Below, in pieces: positions 23,241 through 35,479 of a stretch of DNA of 64,000 nucleotides. How positions within the stretch are numbered: the stretch's first letter is position 1; each line of letters begins with the position of its first letter. The position numbers and the translations under genes are program-made. The notes beneath the pieces are model-generated. The model worked only from the letters and a program-made list of their open reading frames with translations. It ran no database searches and was not told the DNA's origin. This stretch comes from Lycium barbarum (taxonomy: Eukaryota > Streptophyta > Magnoliopsida > Solanales > Solanaceae), in NCBI RefSeq assembly GCF_019175385.1, contig NC_083344.1, positions 21,522,380-21,586,379 of the forward strand. The letters run 5' to 3'.

Positions 23241-24411
23241 ATGGCATCTTGGAGGAAAAATTGGTCGAATATTGGTTGTTCCTATTTTGGTGATCCTTGT
23301 GTGATTTGTGGAAGACCCCACTTATGGCAACACTGTCAAAATATTTGCGGGAATGGGTTGTGTGCACCTTCCCAATCTTTTGAGTGGAATATTTCTAATA
23401 TATGTGGTGGTCAAGACGGTCATTCGAATGGTTTTCCTAAAGCCCCTATTATGATTCTCCTGTTATTTGTGATGTTGACAGGAGTAACGAAGTGGAGGAT
23501 GCAGAAAGTCTTGCTCGGGTTAGCGATATGATGAAGCAAATAGGGGAGCAAATGAAGGAGCATGATGCATTAATGAGAGAGCAAAACTCAGAAATGTGGA
23601 AAGCCATAAAGAGGATTCATGCCAAACTCACAGAGATGCAGGCCGAGGCCGAAACTTGTAATGATCTAGAAATTACAGGCTTAGCCAATACTCAAGACGA
23701 ACCTCAAACAGAAGAAAAGAGTGAGTTCCACAAGTAGATAACTTTGAAGAATCAGAGATAGTGAGCCAATCTTGGCTAACAGAACAAGCTCAACAAATTA
23801 AATTTCATGGGTTTCTCTGTGATGGTCTTACAAACATGGCTACACAACTGATAGAAGGTAGAATTGAGCTCGGACAAGAGATAGACCAATTTGGCTCAGA
23901 TATCCATGGCTTGTAGGCACAAATGAATAAAAAGGTTGAGCCGTCTGATGCCCAACTACATATTACCTTGGATAGTGGCCCGCATGTGGAACAGATAGAG
24001 TAATTCCAACCATTCGACCAGATCTTTGTTGATGATGTCATTGTTGAAGAGGTATACAAAAGTGAGGATATCAGTTATAATGCAGTTTTAGAGTTAGGGT
24101 GTGTTGGTCCACGTTCTAAACATTTTTCTACATTATGCGTGGTTGGCGACATGGAAATCGAGCCGTCCACGCTGATGAAGAAGTGTATTGATGAGGAACA
24201 AGAGTCTTACATCCTGAAATTTTCCACACCGAAAAGACAGAGCGACATTCCTCACTTAAGGGCCAGGAAGTTCAAGAAACGATATTTATTGCTTGGTTCC
24301 TTTATTTTCACACCACCGCCCCAGAAGCGTTATAGAAAATTGAATGCAAAATTAGGGGTGAAATTCATATGTTCGAGGTGGAGGAAAAAGTTGATTCATA
24401 TCGTGCCATGA
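23241..24411 (+). pseudogene. Element D gag-like protein, copy 1 (frameshifted)
   Basis: Starts ATG at 23241, about 115 bp after the primer site. It has the same layout as copy 2: an N-terminal C-X2-C-X3-H-X4-C knuckle (Cys20, Cys23, His27, Cys32), a helical Glu/Met-rich middle, and the conserved C-terminal block (24139-24411). A ~20-bp loss near 23437 shifts the frame. In-frame stops follow near 23735, 23915 and 24001. I do not know this protein beyond its gag-like position and knuckle; the C-terminal block is shared with element F. It is probably a structural protein of a non-autonomous element. Confidence 0.7.
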
Positions 24412-26398
24412 CGATTAGGTGAAGTCTAAGTACCCAAAGTTGAAAGTTGAGAAGCATGCCAGTGTTTTAAGTGTGGGGTCATTCGCCCCTGGATGATGAG
24501 AGCGTGTTGCTAGCCAGGCCCTAGTGGGCCCCAGGGAGTATCTCTTACCTTGCTTGCGCTTTTTTTTTTTCAAATATATATGCATTGAGGGCATTGCATA
24601 ATATTAAGTGTGGGGTGGGAAAATACGTCCCTGGTTTGAGAACAACATGTTTTGAGGTTGCAGATGATGATTAGTATGCCTTAGGATTATTTTTTTAGTA
24701 GTTTTGCGTCTTAGTGTCGGAAAAAAAAATAGAAAAAGTTGAAAAAAATTCAAAAAGATTTTATTTTCCTTATTTTTCTTTGATAAATTTTTAAGTCCCT
24801 CATTAGTAGGCATTCATCATCCACCCCTTTGGGTTTTCTTATGGCCTCAGTTTTTTCCCGAGGGGGGGCCTTTGAACAGGGCGTAAGTAGATTTTTTTTC
24901 CTTTAGTCATAGAAAGGGCTTTTCTTGATGACGGGTGGATGACAACCTGCTTGAGGGAAAATTAGTCCTTAGGATAGGTGTATTCAAATGCTAGGTGCAC
25001 GGGTTAGGTGAAGTATTGGCATATGAGTGATCTTGAAATTTTTTGTGAAAACATGCCGTGAAATTGTATCACTTTTCTTGAAAGCACTTGAAAATGGGTT
25101 TTGTTTGACTCGTATGACCCACTTGGCATTGTTGATTTTCATTGTTGTTTGATTCGAGGGACAACCGGATCCCTCTTGCGTTGATTGTGTGCCATGTGTG
25201 AGTAAGGTTTTGCATTTGAATCCATGTTTGGTATTGATGTCTAGAAATTGCCCTGTGTGGTCACAAAGCGAAATGAAGTTCGGTTGAGCCTAGAAAATGA
25301 TAGAGGCGTTTCTTTGATTAGTCACTAAAAAGACTAAAAAGTTATCCCACCAACTCGCAAATAGCACCCTAGTTAACCCTTTTGAGCCTTTAGCCTTTTC
25401 TTTGATAACAGTTAATTAGCCTTGACCCCTTCGTTCTATAAAACTTGATTTTTGATCCAAATACTCGATAAGCACTTTAATCTGTATAATGGGAGTTGGG
25501 ATGTGAAATAATGAGGGGAAATGGTTGTTAATTGTAATCTAGGAAGACAATGGCAGCACCGAATGAACAGAACTAATTCACTTGTTAGTTGGGAATTGAG
25601 AAAAAAAAAGAAAAAAAAGAAAAGAAAGAAATCTAAAAAAGACAGAAAAAAATGTAGCGAAAATTTTTCCCTTCTAACTTGTGTGACTTTCAAAAAGAGT
25701 GGTGCTTAAACAAAGAAAATGGGTGAATTGAGAGAAATTTAAAGGTTGGTTGGTGTTGAATAAGGGCTAATGAAGAAATTGTGCAAGAATGATGAAAGTA
25801 TATGTATTAAAGTGCTTAGGGAGGTTAGTCACTATTATCCAAATAATTCCTACCCGTCCCTTAGCCTACATTACAACCCTTGAAGTCCTACTTAATTCTA
25901 GGTTCGTCTTACTTGTATTAGTGGAGTGGTTACACTACCGGCAAGCCTATGGTATGTCGTATTTTACATGTGATATTCTTTGTGAGAGTGAGCTCACTTA
26001 TTGATTTTGGGTCCATTGATTTAAACATATGGGATTCTTGAGAGATATGGACTACTTTATTTTGGTGAGGGCACATAATTAGCAATAGAGTGGTGAAGTG
26101 TTGATTTCTTTATCATAAGGTTGCTTACATGCTTTAAAGTGGTGTCGTTGGGTCAATTGGTTTTAAAATTGAAGTGTTTTTTTTAGGAAGGTGGTCTTTG
26201 GTGCTAAAAATGAGGGTTTTAAATCTTTGGCATGGTTTTCGCAACATGGCTTATTGTTTTGGTTTTGAAAATTTTCTTTTGAGATAGTCATACTAGCCGA
26301 ATCCCGTTGCAGACCTGTTTGAATGAGCTAGGTTAGAAGTGTAATTTAGTGTTGGTTTGAGTTTGCTCGAGAGCGAGCAAAGTCTAAGTCGGGGGTGG
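24412..26398 (+). other. Element D non-coding internal region, copy 1
   Basis: About 2 kb without supportable coding. It contains two internal purine-rich words TTAAGTGTGGGG (24467-24478 and 24604-24615), A-rich tracts (about 24720-24760 and 25600-25660), the intact target site of solo LTR E (TATTC, 25974-25978) and the terminal purine tract GTCTAAGTCGGGGGTGG (26382-26398) before LTR 2. Confidence 0.75.
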
Positions 26399-27739
26399 TG
26401 ATATTTGGCACAAATATCATGTTTTGTGTCATTTTACATCCTATTCTTATGACTTTTATCGTTTAATTCATGAGGCAATCGTCGTATTTGAACTTATGTC
26501 GTTATATTTCATGTGTATAGGTACGATGATGACAAACAATGGAAAACTGTGCTTAAAGTGAGTGATTTTGGAGCATATGACGATTACACGAGGTGACGAG
26601 TGGAAGACCACAAGTGATGAACTAAAAGGAAAAATAATTGAACTGAAGGTCTCGCTTTTCATCCGCATCGCGTGAAGAAAGCAGACAAGGCCAGCCCAGG
26701 CATTACCATCAGGCGATCCTTCCGCATCGCGGAAAGAAAGCGGGAGGCCTTAGGACATTGCGCTTTTCATCCGCATCGCGGAAGGAAAGCGGGGTTCTGT
26801 GCAGCTTCCCCGGTTCGACGAGGATTAGGTTTACTTATTTTTTATTTTTAACCTAGACTATATATAGACATTTTATTAGCTGAAAACAGGGGTGCTGGGA
26901 TTACTCAAAGACTTGTAAGCCACCGTTCTATTTTCTCTCTCTAGGTTTATTTTATTTTTCATCTTTTTCAACCCTAGATTATTCATGAATTCTTTCGTCT
27001 ATGATCGAATCATGAGTAGCTAAACTTCTTAATTCTAGGGTTGTGGCGAAAGGCTTGAAAGTTGGTTTGATGACAATTATTATCTATTGATTTTCCATAT
27101 TTTGGGTTGCTTACTATTCTTGATCTTAATTGTTTGATTATCTGGGCAATAGTTAGACACTATCTGTGGTGCACAAACTGGACTTGAGAAAGGGAATTCA
27201 CATACGTAATAAGAATAAATAGAGTTTGTTCGATTTAATCTTTTCGCTACTGAGGATAGAGATATACCCTTTATCCCTACTTAGTTGAATATGGAGAAAT
27301 AAATGCGTTCTTGTTACCTCGGATGACCGTAGAGATATAGGCGTTATAGTAACATCTACAGGCTTGTGAGTAGTTCGAGAGAATATCATAAAGTATAATT
27401 AACCCGTCAACTAGTAACCTAGGAAATAAAATAGGTGGAATTGTCCGCAGATCAACTAGATTGTCGAAAGCCATGACCCTAGATCTTTCTCTCATCTGAT
27501 AATTCTTACAATCTTTGTCAACATATTCCCGGTCACAAAAACACCGATCACAAATTGTTTACTTTTCAGTTTTAGTTTAGTACAACAAACATCTTTATTT
27601 TCACTTTCTTGAATAGTTTCATTCGAATTTGAATTAGCTTAACAGTAGAATCTAAGTCTTTGTGGGATCGATATCTGGACTTAACAGTTTATATTACTTG
27701 TACGACCACGTATACTTGTGTGTGCGTTTGGGAGCGAAA
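26399..27739 (+). repeat. Element D LTR 2 (middle)
   Basis: 1341 bp. It is bounded on the left by a polypurine tract and on the right by a primer site, so it serves both as 3' LTR of unit 1 and 5' LTR of unit 2. The terminal ACA is changed to AAA. Confidence 0.92.
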
Positions 27740-27745
27740 ATTTTT

Positions 27746-27763
27746 TGGCGCTGTTGCCGGGGA
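27746..27763 (+). other. Element D primer binding site 2 (tRNA-Asp)
   Basis: TGGCGCTGTTGCCGGGGA, one mismatch to copy 1, directly after LTR 2. Confidence 0.85.
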
Positions 27764-27882
27764 CATAACAATATTACTGTTTTTCTAGTATGGATTTTTG
27801 AAATTCTATTCAAGTTTTTATTTATTTATTATTATTTTATTTTGTTTTATTTTAATTTAATATTTTGGTTAGCTTGCTTGAC

Positions 27883-29073
27883 ATGGCATCTTGGAGGAAA
27901 AATTGGTCGAATATTGGTTGTTCCTATTTTGGTGATCCTTGTCTGATTTGTGGAAGACCCCACTTATGGCAACACTGTCAAAATATTTGCGGGAATGGGT
28001 TGTGTGCACCTTCCCAATCGTTTGAGTGGTATATTTGTAATATACGTGGTTGTCAAGACGGTCATTCGAATGGTTGTCCTAACTCTTACTCCCCATCCTC
28101 GAGCCCCTATTGTGATTCTCCTGTTATTTGTGATGTTGACAGGAGTAACGAAGTGGAGGATGCGGAAAGTCTTGCTCGGGTTAGCGATATGATGAAGCAA
28201 ATAGGGGAGCAAATGATGGAGCATGATGCATTAATGAGAGAGCAAAACACAGAAATGTGGAAAGCCATAAAGAGGATTCATGCCAAACTCACAGAGATGC
28301 AGGCCGAGGCCGAATCTTGTAATGATCTACAAATTACAGGCTTAGCCAATACTCAAGACGAACCTCAAACAGAAGAAGAGAGCTAGTTCCCACAAGTAGA
28401 TAGCTTTGAAGAATCATAGATAGTGAGCCAATCTTGGCTAACAGAACAAGCTCAACAAATGAAATTTCATGGGTTTCTCCATGATGGTCTTACAAACATG
28501 GCTACACAACTGATAGAAGGTAGAATTGAGCTCGGACAAGAGATAGACCAATTTGGCTCATATATCCATTGCTTGTAAGCACAAATGAATAAAAAGGTTG
28601 AGGCGTCTGATGCCCAACTACATATTACCTTGGATAGTGACCCGCATGTGGAGCAGATAGAGGAATTCCAACCATTCGATCAGATCCTTGTTGATGATGT
28701 CATTGTTGAAGAGGTATACAAAAGTTAGGATGTTAGATATAATGCAGTTTTAGAGTTAGGGCTTGTTGGTCCTCGTTCTAAACATTTTTCTACATTATGC
28801 GTGGTTGGCGACATGGAAATCGAGCCTTCCACGCTGATGAAGAAGTGTATTGATGAGGAACAAGAGTCTTACATCCTGAAATTTGCCACACCGAAAAGAC
28901 AAAGCGACATTCCTCACTTAAGGGCCAAGAAGTTCAAGAAACGATATTTATTGCTTGGTTCCTTTATTTTCACACCACCGCCCCAGAAGCGTGATAGAAA
29001 ATTGAATGCAAAATTAGGGGTGAAATTCATAAGTTCGAGGTGGAGGAAAAAGTTGATTCATGTCGTGCCATGA
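27883..29073 (+). pseudogene. Element D gag-like protein, copy 2 (few stops)
   Basis: From the ATG at 27883 to the TGA at 29071-29073 the reading frame stays constant for 397 codons, broken only by about four stops (near 28384, 28417, 28576 and 28725). The first open part is 167 codons. Domains in order: zinc-knuckle-like C-X2-C-X3-H-X4-C at residues 20-32; Cys/Gly-rich stretch to about 80; predicted coiled coil at about 88-155; a second helical region around 200-260; and a basic C-terminal block (about 325-396) with DIPHL, PPP, KLG and FISSRWR. The same block occurs in element F. Family unknown to me; gag-like role is inferred from position and knuckle. Confidence 0.75.
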
Positions 29074-30647
29074 TGATTAGGGGAAGTCTGAGTACCCAAA
29101 GTTGAAAGTTGAGAAGCATACCAGTGTTTTAAGTGTGGGGTTATTCGCCCCTAGATGATGAGAGCGTGTTGTTAGCCAGGCCCTAGTGGGCCCCAGGGAG
29201 TATCTCTTACCTTGCTTGCGCTTTGTTTTTATTCAAATATATATGCATTGAGGGCATTGCATAATATTAAGTGTGGGGTGGGAAAATACGTCGCTGGTTT
29301 GCAACAGCATGTTTTGAGGTTGCGGATGATGATTAGTATGCCTTAGGATTATGTTTTTAGTAGTTTTGCATCTTAGTGTCGGAAAAAAAAATAGAAAAAG
29401 TTGAAAAAAAATTCAAAAAGATTTTATTTTCCTTATTTTTCTTTGATAACTTTTTAAGTCCCTCATTAGTAGGCATTCATCATCCACCCCTTTGGGTTTT
29501 CTTATGGCCTCGGTCCTTTCCCGAGGGGGGGCCTTTGAACCGGGAATAAGTAGATTTTTTTTCCTTTAGTCATAGAAAGGGCTTTTCCTAATGACGGGTG
29601 GATGACAACCTGCTTGAGGGAAAATTAGTCCTTAGGATAGGTGTATTCAAATGCTAGGTGCACGGGTTAGGTGAAGTATTGGCATATGAGTGATCTTGAA
29701 ATTTTTTGTGAAAACATGTCGTGAAATTGTATCACTTTTCTTGAAAGCACTTGAAAATGGTTTTTGTTTGACTCGTATGACCCACTTGGAATTGTTGATT
29801 TTCATTGTTGTTTGATTCTAGGGACAACCGGATCCCTCTTGCGTTGATTGTGTGCCATGTGTGAGTAAGGTTTTGCATTTGAATCCATGTTTTGTTTTGA
29901 CGTCTAGAACTTGCCCAGTGTGTTCACAAAGTGAAATGAAGTTCGGTTGAGCCTAGAAAATGATAGAGGCATTTCTTTGATTAGTCACTAAAAAGACTAA
30001 AAAGTCATCCCACCAACTTGCAAATAGCACCCTAGTTAACCCTTTTGAGCCTTTAGTATTTTCTTTGTTAGCAGTTAATTAGCCTTGACCCCTTCGTTCT
30101 GTAAAACTTGATTTTTTATCCAAATACTCTATGAACACTTTAATCATTTACATGTATAATGGGAGTTGGGATGTGAAATAAAGAGGGGAAATGGTTGTTA
30201 ATTGTAATCTAGGAAGACAATGGGAGCACCGAACGAACAGAACTAATTCACTTGTTAGTTGGGAATTGAGGAAAAAAAAGAAAAAAAGAGAAAAGAAAGA
30301 AATCTAAGAAAGACAGAAAAAATGTAGGGAAAAAGTTTCCCTTCTAACTTGTGTGACTTTTAAAAGAGTGGTGCTTAAAAAAAGAAAATGGGTGAATTGA
30401 GAGAAATTTAAAGGTTGGTTGGTGTTGAATAAGGGCTAATGAAGAAATTGTGCAAGAATGATGAAAGTATATGTATTAAAGTGCTTAGGGAGGTTAGTCA
30501 CTATTATCCAAATAATTCCTACCCGTCTCTTAGCCTACATTACAACCCTCGAAGTCCTACTTAATTCTAGGTTCGTCTTACTTGTATTAGTGGAGTGGTT
30601 ACACTACCAGCAAGCCTATGGTATGTCGTATTTTACATGTGATATTC
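29074..30647 (+). other. Element D non-coding internal region, copy 2, left of E
   Basis: Repeats 24412-25978 at a few percent difference, with the same TTAAGTGTGGGG words (29129-29140 and 29267-29278) and A-rich tracts (about 30270-30325). It ends TATTC (30643-30647), the target site of E. Confidence 0.8.
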
Positions 30648-33600
30648 TGTCACGACCCAAACCCCGTGGGCCGCGACTGGTACCCTAACTGGGCACCCAT
30701 ACGTACCTACCTGATCGAACTCGAACCATACAGATTTTTTTTTTTTCAAAACAGAAGTACAGAAGTAGGCCGATACAAATACGGCGTGCGCGTAACATAC
30801 ATATATATATATACATATACCTGAACACACAGACATTTACAGATAAGCCGATAGGGCTAACATACAGACGGAACCCGTAACCCACACATCTATCTACAGG
30901 CCTCTACAGACATACAGAATCATATGGCGGGACAGGGCCCCGCCGTACCCAGAATATACACACATACGGAGTACACAAAAGACAGAAGATATATACCAAA
31001 AAGATATGCTCCGAGTCAAGGGAGCTCTTCAGATAGCAGAGTCGGAAACCTACGCTGGCGGCGTATCACCTGGCGCGTCTGTACCTGCGGGCATGTAGCG
31101 CAGCCCCCGAAGAACGGGGGTCAGTACGGAAAATGTACCGAGTATGTAAAGCAGAAACGTAACAGATATAAACATAGTCCGAACTAGAGTCGCAGAAATA
31201 TAACGGGCAAAATCATAAGTCAAACTGACGGACAGAGTTATGATCCAGACAGACATACAGAATCGTGTTACACACAAATGGACAGAATTATAGTTCGGAC
31301 AGACAGACGAAATCATAATACGGACAGACGAGCAGAATCTGAATCCATACGGACATACAGAAGCAGAAGCCATACGGACAAACAGAAATAGTCGTAACAT
31401 AGACGGACAGACAGACAGTAGTATGACGGACAGAATTATGCATGCAGAGTAGCACAGAGTCATACAAAATCATACAAAGGCGTGTGCTTTATAAATACAG
31501 ATGGCACACGCATATATTCATACAGATCCCGGCCCTGTCCGGGGGCGCGGTAACAGAACCCGGCCCTCTTAGTACGGGACGCGGTGGACAGACAGAATCA
31601 AATCAGATCATATGCCATCCTGGCCGCCATCCCCATACACAGATCATACAGACATACAGATCCCGGCCCGTACGCCGAGGGACGCGGTGAACAATGCAGA
31701 GAAATACGCACGATAACAGAACCTGGCCCGGGTCGCAGTGAAAGAATGCATTGAGACAGACACGAATCGATAAATGAGAAACCACCTACCTACAGACTCA
31801 ACATACAGACTCGATCAAACTGAAGGGGTGCCAAACGGCGAGCCAAAATCAGAATATCCAGATAATATGCATAGTACGCGCCTATATCCTAGTTGGGAAG
31901 GCACGACAGATTATCATCAGAATGGGATTCTCGGATGTCCAGAAATCATATTGTATAAACTACACAAAAATAGCCATAATATACATAAAATAATAGTTCA
32001 GAAATTTTTGGAGAAAATCGGACCAAAACAGATGTATTTTAAAATCGTACCGGAAGTATCGGGCCTTGTGGGCCCACCTCGGACCAATCCGAGGCTACAT
32101 GCGTAAATTATGGATAATTGACCTTATGAGGTCACCCATACTCATGCGGAAGTGTTCCGACTCCGTTTGGGGAAATTTTGTACAAAATCTCACTTTAAGG
32201 GCTATTTGTAAGAAAATAGGTTCAATTGAATTGAAGGAATTGGAGCGGTTTTCCGTCTCGAATTCCGGGGAACAGAGTCGGACTTAAGGCTCGCGGCCGA
32301 GCCTACCACATCCAGAACATGCCTAGGAACGTAGAGAAGTGCTTCACATACCTTGATGGCGCCTTATGCTCGCTTGGCGTCAATCCAAATTTCGTCCAAA
32401 ATCTGGAAATGGTCAAGTTTACCATTTGGTTAGTTCCATTCTTTCAATACTCTAACTTTACACATAATTGCCTACCGAAATTTTGGCAGCATTTCCTCTG
32501 TATATACGACATCCCCGAGACTTAGCTCGGCTCAATTTAGCAACACAACAACCCAGAGGAGACATCCAAACAACAACAAACATCAATAAACACTAAATCA
32601 TACGCTATGGCATTATTAGCCACCTTTCGACACGATGAATCATCTTTCGTTTCAAGCTTACATTTCCAACCAAAACCTATTATTTTCATATCCATTATCC
32701 ATCAAAATCATTACGACACACATCGGAGGAATCCATAACATGTTCACATAATATTCATAAGATATTCATAAAATTCACAAACATTCAACTTTCCATCAAG
32801 TCACTACTTTTCCAATCCCTTCCTAACTTTCAACAACTTAATAACCAATCTTCCATAACAACACAATTAACATGCTAACAAGATTCAATTCACCTTCCAA
32901 CACCAACACACACCACACGGCCACACCTCAAAATTCTCAACTTTCCTTAATTCATTCAACTTTCATTTCTAATACAATTCCTACCACACTACAACTAGAT
33001 TTCAACATAGTTTCAAGTCACCATAGACATGCAATATACATATATGCATTTCGGCCACACACCCCAAATTCCAACACACCAAATTTCCATATTTTTCATT
33101 CATTCACACATACTACAACATACATACATCATTTTTAACACAACAAAAGCATGAAATCCTTACCTTTCTTCAAGTCCTACACTTGGAAGATGAAATTGTT
33201 TTCTTGCCACAATCTTTATATCAACTTGTAGAGAATCTTGTGCTTAGCAATAATCTCTCAAGAGATGAACTTTTTAAACCAAAGAATTGGCTCCAAAAAA
33301 TTTTCTTTCTTTTCTTTCTTTTTTTTCTCTCCAAACCCGAAATGCTCTCTCTTGCTCTCTACTCTTTCTCTTTGATTTTTTTCTTGAATGTTCTAAAGGA
33401 TATGGATGATATATATTTAGCACATGGAAATTAATTAATTCCATGGGCCATGGGTTGGTCTTGGCCGAATGGGCCTCTTAAAATTGGGCCTCACTTCACT
33501 TATTTTTTTTGAGCCCAAAATGGTTGGTTACATATGGTAATTCATGGAACAAGTTTCCAAAATTCCAATTTTGCTCTTGGCCACCTTTCGTAATTCCACC

Positions 33601-33715
33601 CCATTGAATTCATAACCTACACATGCATACCAAGTAAGGTCCAATTGTGGCCTTATTCATCACAAGTCAATTTATCTTGAATTTTTTTGAATAAGCGAAA
33701 ATGTCGGATGTAACA
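30648..33715 (-). mobile_element. Element E: 3068-bp solo LTR in D
   Basis: Left end TGTCACGACCC, right end GATGTAACA, TSD TATTC (30643-30647 and 33716-33720). The uninterrupted site survives in D copy 1 (25974-25978), which proves the boundaries. The ends place it in the same broad LTR group as A, B, C and G, on the minus strand. It holds an irregular GGACAGACAGAAT-type repeat field (31225-31445) and a TATA-like word near 33405-33419 on the minus strand. No internal region or coding frame is supported. Confidence 0.92.
31225..31445. repeat. Degenerate (A)CGGACAGACAGAA repeat field in E
   Basis: Roughly ten irregular copies of a GGACAGAC / GGACATACAGAA word, spaced about 15-35 bp. It looks like a decayed minisatellite in the LTR. 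Confidence 0.6.
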
Positions 33716-34137
33716 TATTCTTTGTGAGAGTGAGCTCACTTATTGATTTTAGGTCCATTGATTTAAACATATGGGATTCTTGAGAGATATGGACTACTTT
33801 ATTTTGGTGAGGGCACATAATTAGCAATAGAGTGGTGAAGTGTTAATTCTTGATCATAAGGTTGCTTACATGCTTTAAAGTGGTGTCGTTGGGTCAATTG
33901 GTTTTAAAATTGAAGTGTTTTTTTAGGAAGGTGGTCCTTGGTGCTAAAAATGAGGGTTTTAAATCTTTGGCATGGTTTTCGCAACTTGGCTTGTTGTTTT
34001 GGTTTTGAAAATTTTCTTTTGAGATAGTCATACTAGCCGAATCCCGTTGCAGAACTGTTTGAATGAGTTTGGCTAGAAGTGTAATTTAGTGTTGGTTTGA
34101 GTTTGCTCGAGAGCGAGCAAAGTCTAAGTGGGGGTGG
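33716..34137 (+). other. Element D non-coding internal region, copy 2, right of E
   Basis: Continues the second internal region after E, matching 25974-26398. It ends in the purine tract GTCTAAGTGGGGGTGG directly before LTR 3. Confidence 0.85.
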
Positions 34138-35479
34138 TGATATTTGGCACAAATATCATGTTTTGTGTCATTTTACATCCTATTCTGATGACTTTTATCG
34201 CTTAATTCATGAGGCAATCATCGTATTTGAACTTATGTCGTTATATTTCATGTGTATAGGTACGACGATGACAAACAATGGAAAACTATGCTTGAAGTGA
34301 GTGACTTTGGAGCATATGAAGATTACACGAGGTGACGAGTCGAAGACCACGAATGATGAACTAAAAGGAAAAATAATTGAACTGAAGGTCTCGCTTTTCA
34401 TCAGCATCGCGTGAAGAAAGCAGACAAGACCAGCCCAGGTATTACCATCAGGCGATCCTTCCGCATCGCGGAAGGAAAGCGGGAGGCCTCAGGACATTGC
34501 GCTTTTCATCCGCATTGCGGAAGGAAAGCGGGGTTCTGCGCAGCTTTCCCGGTTCGACTAGGATTAGGTTTACTTATTTTTTATTTTTACCCTAGACTAT
34601 ATATAGATGTTTTATTAGCTGGAAACGGGGGTGCTGGGATTACTCAAAGACTTGTAAGCCACCATTCTATTTTCTCTCTCTAGGTTTATTTTATTTTTCA
34701 TCTTTTTCAACCCTATATTATTCATGAATTCTTTCGTCTATGATCGAATCATGAGTAGCTAAACTTCTTAATTCTAGGGTTGTGGCGAAAGACTTGAAAG
34801 TTGGTTTGATGACAATTATTATCTATTGACTTTCCATATTTTGGGTTGCTTATTTATTCTTGATCTTAATTGTTTGATTATCTGGGCAATAGTTAGACAC
34901 TATCTGTGGTGCGCGAACTGGACTTGAGAAAGGGAATTCAAGTACGTAAAAAGAATAAATAGAGTTTGTTCGATTTAATCGTTTCGCTACTGAGAATAGA
35001 GATATACCCTTTAGCCCTACTTAGGTGAATACGGAGAAATAAATGTGTTCTTGTTACCTCTGATGACCATAGAGATATAGGCGTTATAGTAACATCTACA
35101 GGCTTGTGAGTAGTTCGAGAGAATATCATAAAGTATAATTAACCCGTCAACTAGTAACCTAGGAAATAAAATAGGTGGAATTGTCCACAGATCAACTGGA
35201 TTGTCGAAAGCCATGACCTTAGATCTTTCTCTCATCTGATAATTCTTACAATCTTTGTCTAGATATTCCCGGTCACAAAAACACCCATCACAAATTGTTT
35301 ACTTTTCAGTTTTAGTTTAGTACAACAAACATCTTGATTCTGACTTTCTTGAATACTTTCATTCGAATTTGAATTAGCTTAACAGTAGAATCTAAGTCTC
35401 TGTGGGATCGATATCTGGACTTAACAGTCTATATTACTTGTACGACCACGTATACTTGCGTGTGCGTTTGGGAGCGACA
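34138..35479 (+). repeat. Element D LTR 3
   Basis: 1342 bp, TGATATTTGGC to GGAGCGACA, followed by the TSD ATCAT. TATA box at 34597-34606. Confidence 0.92.

Larger units (their letters stand above)
21760..35479 (+). mobile_element. Element D: three-LTR, pol-less LTR retrotransposon (tRNA-Asp primed)
   Basis: Starts TGATATTTGGC, ends GGAGCGACA, TSD ATCAT (21755-21759 and 35480-35484). The structure is LTR-internal-LTR-internal-LTR: LTRs at 21760-23101, 26399-27739 and 34138-35479 (1341-1342 bp each) and two internal regions of about 3.3 kb, the second interrupted by solo LTR E. Each internal region has a tRNA-Asp primer site, one gag-like frame and about 2 kb of non-coding DNA ending in a G-rich tract. 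There is no protease, RT or integrase, so mobility would need enzymes in trans. The tRNA-Asp site and knuckle type resemble Athila-like elements (from memory). Confidence 0.9.

Noticed and set aside
33183..33434. Hydrophobic open frame that could pass for a membrane peptide
   Set aside because: It lies within solo LTR E and is antisense to its promoter region; the Phe/Leu bias comes from a TTTCTTT tract.
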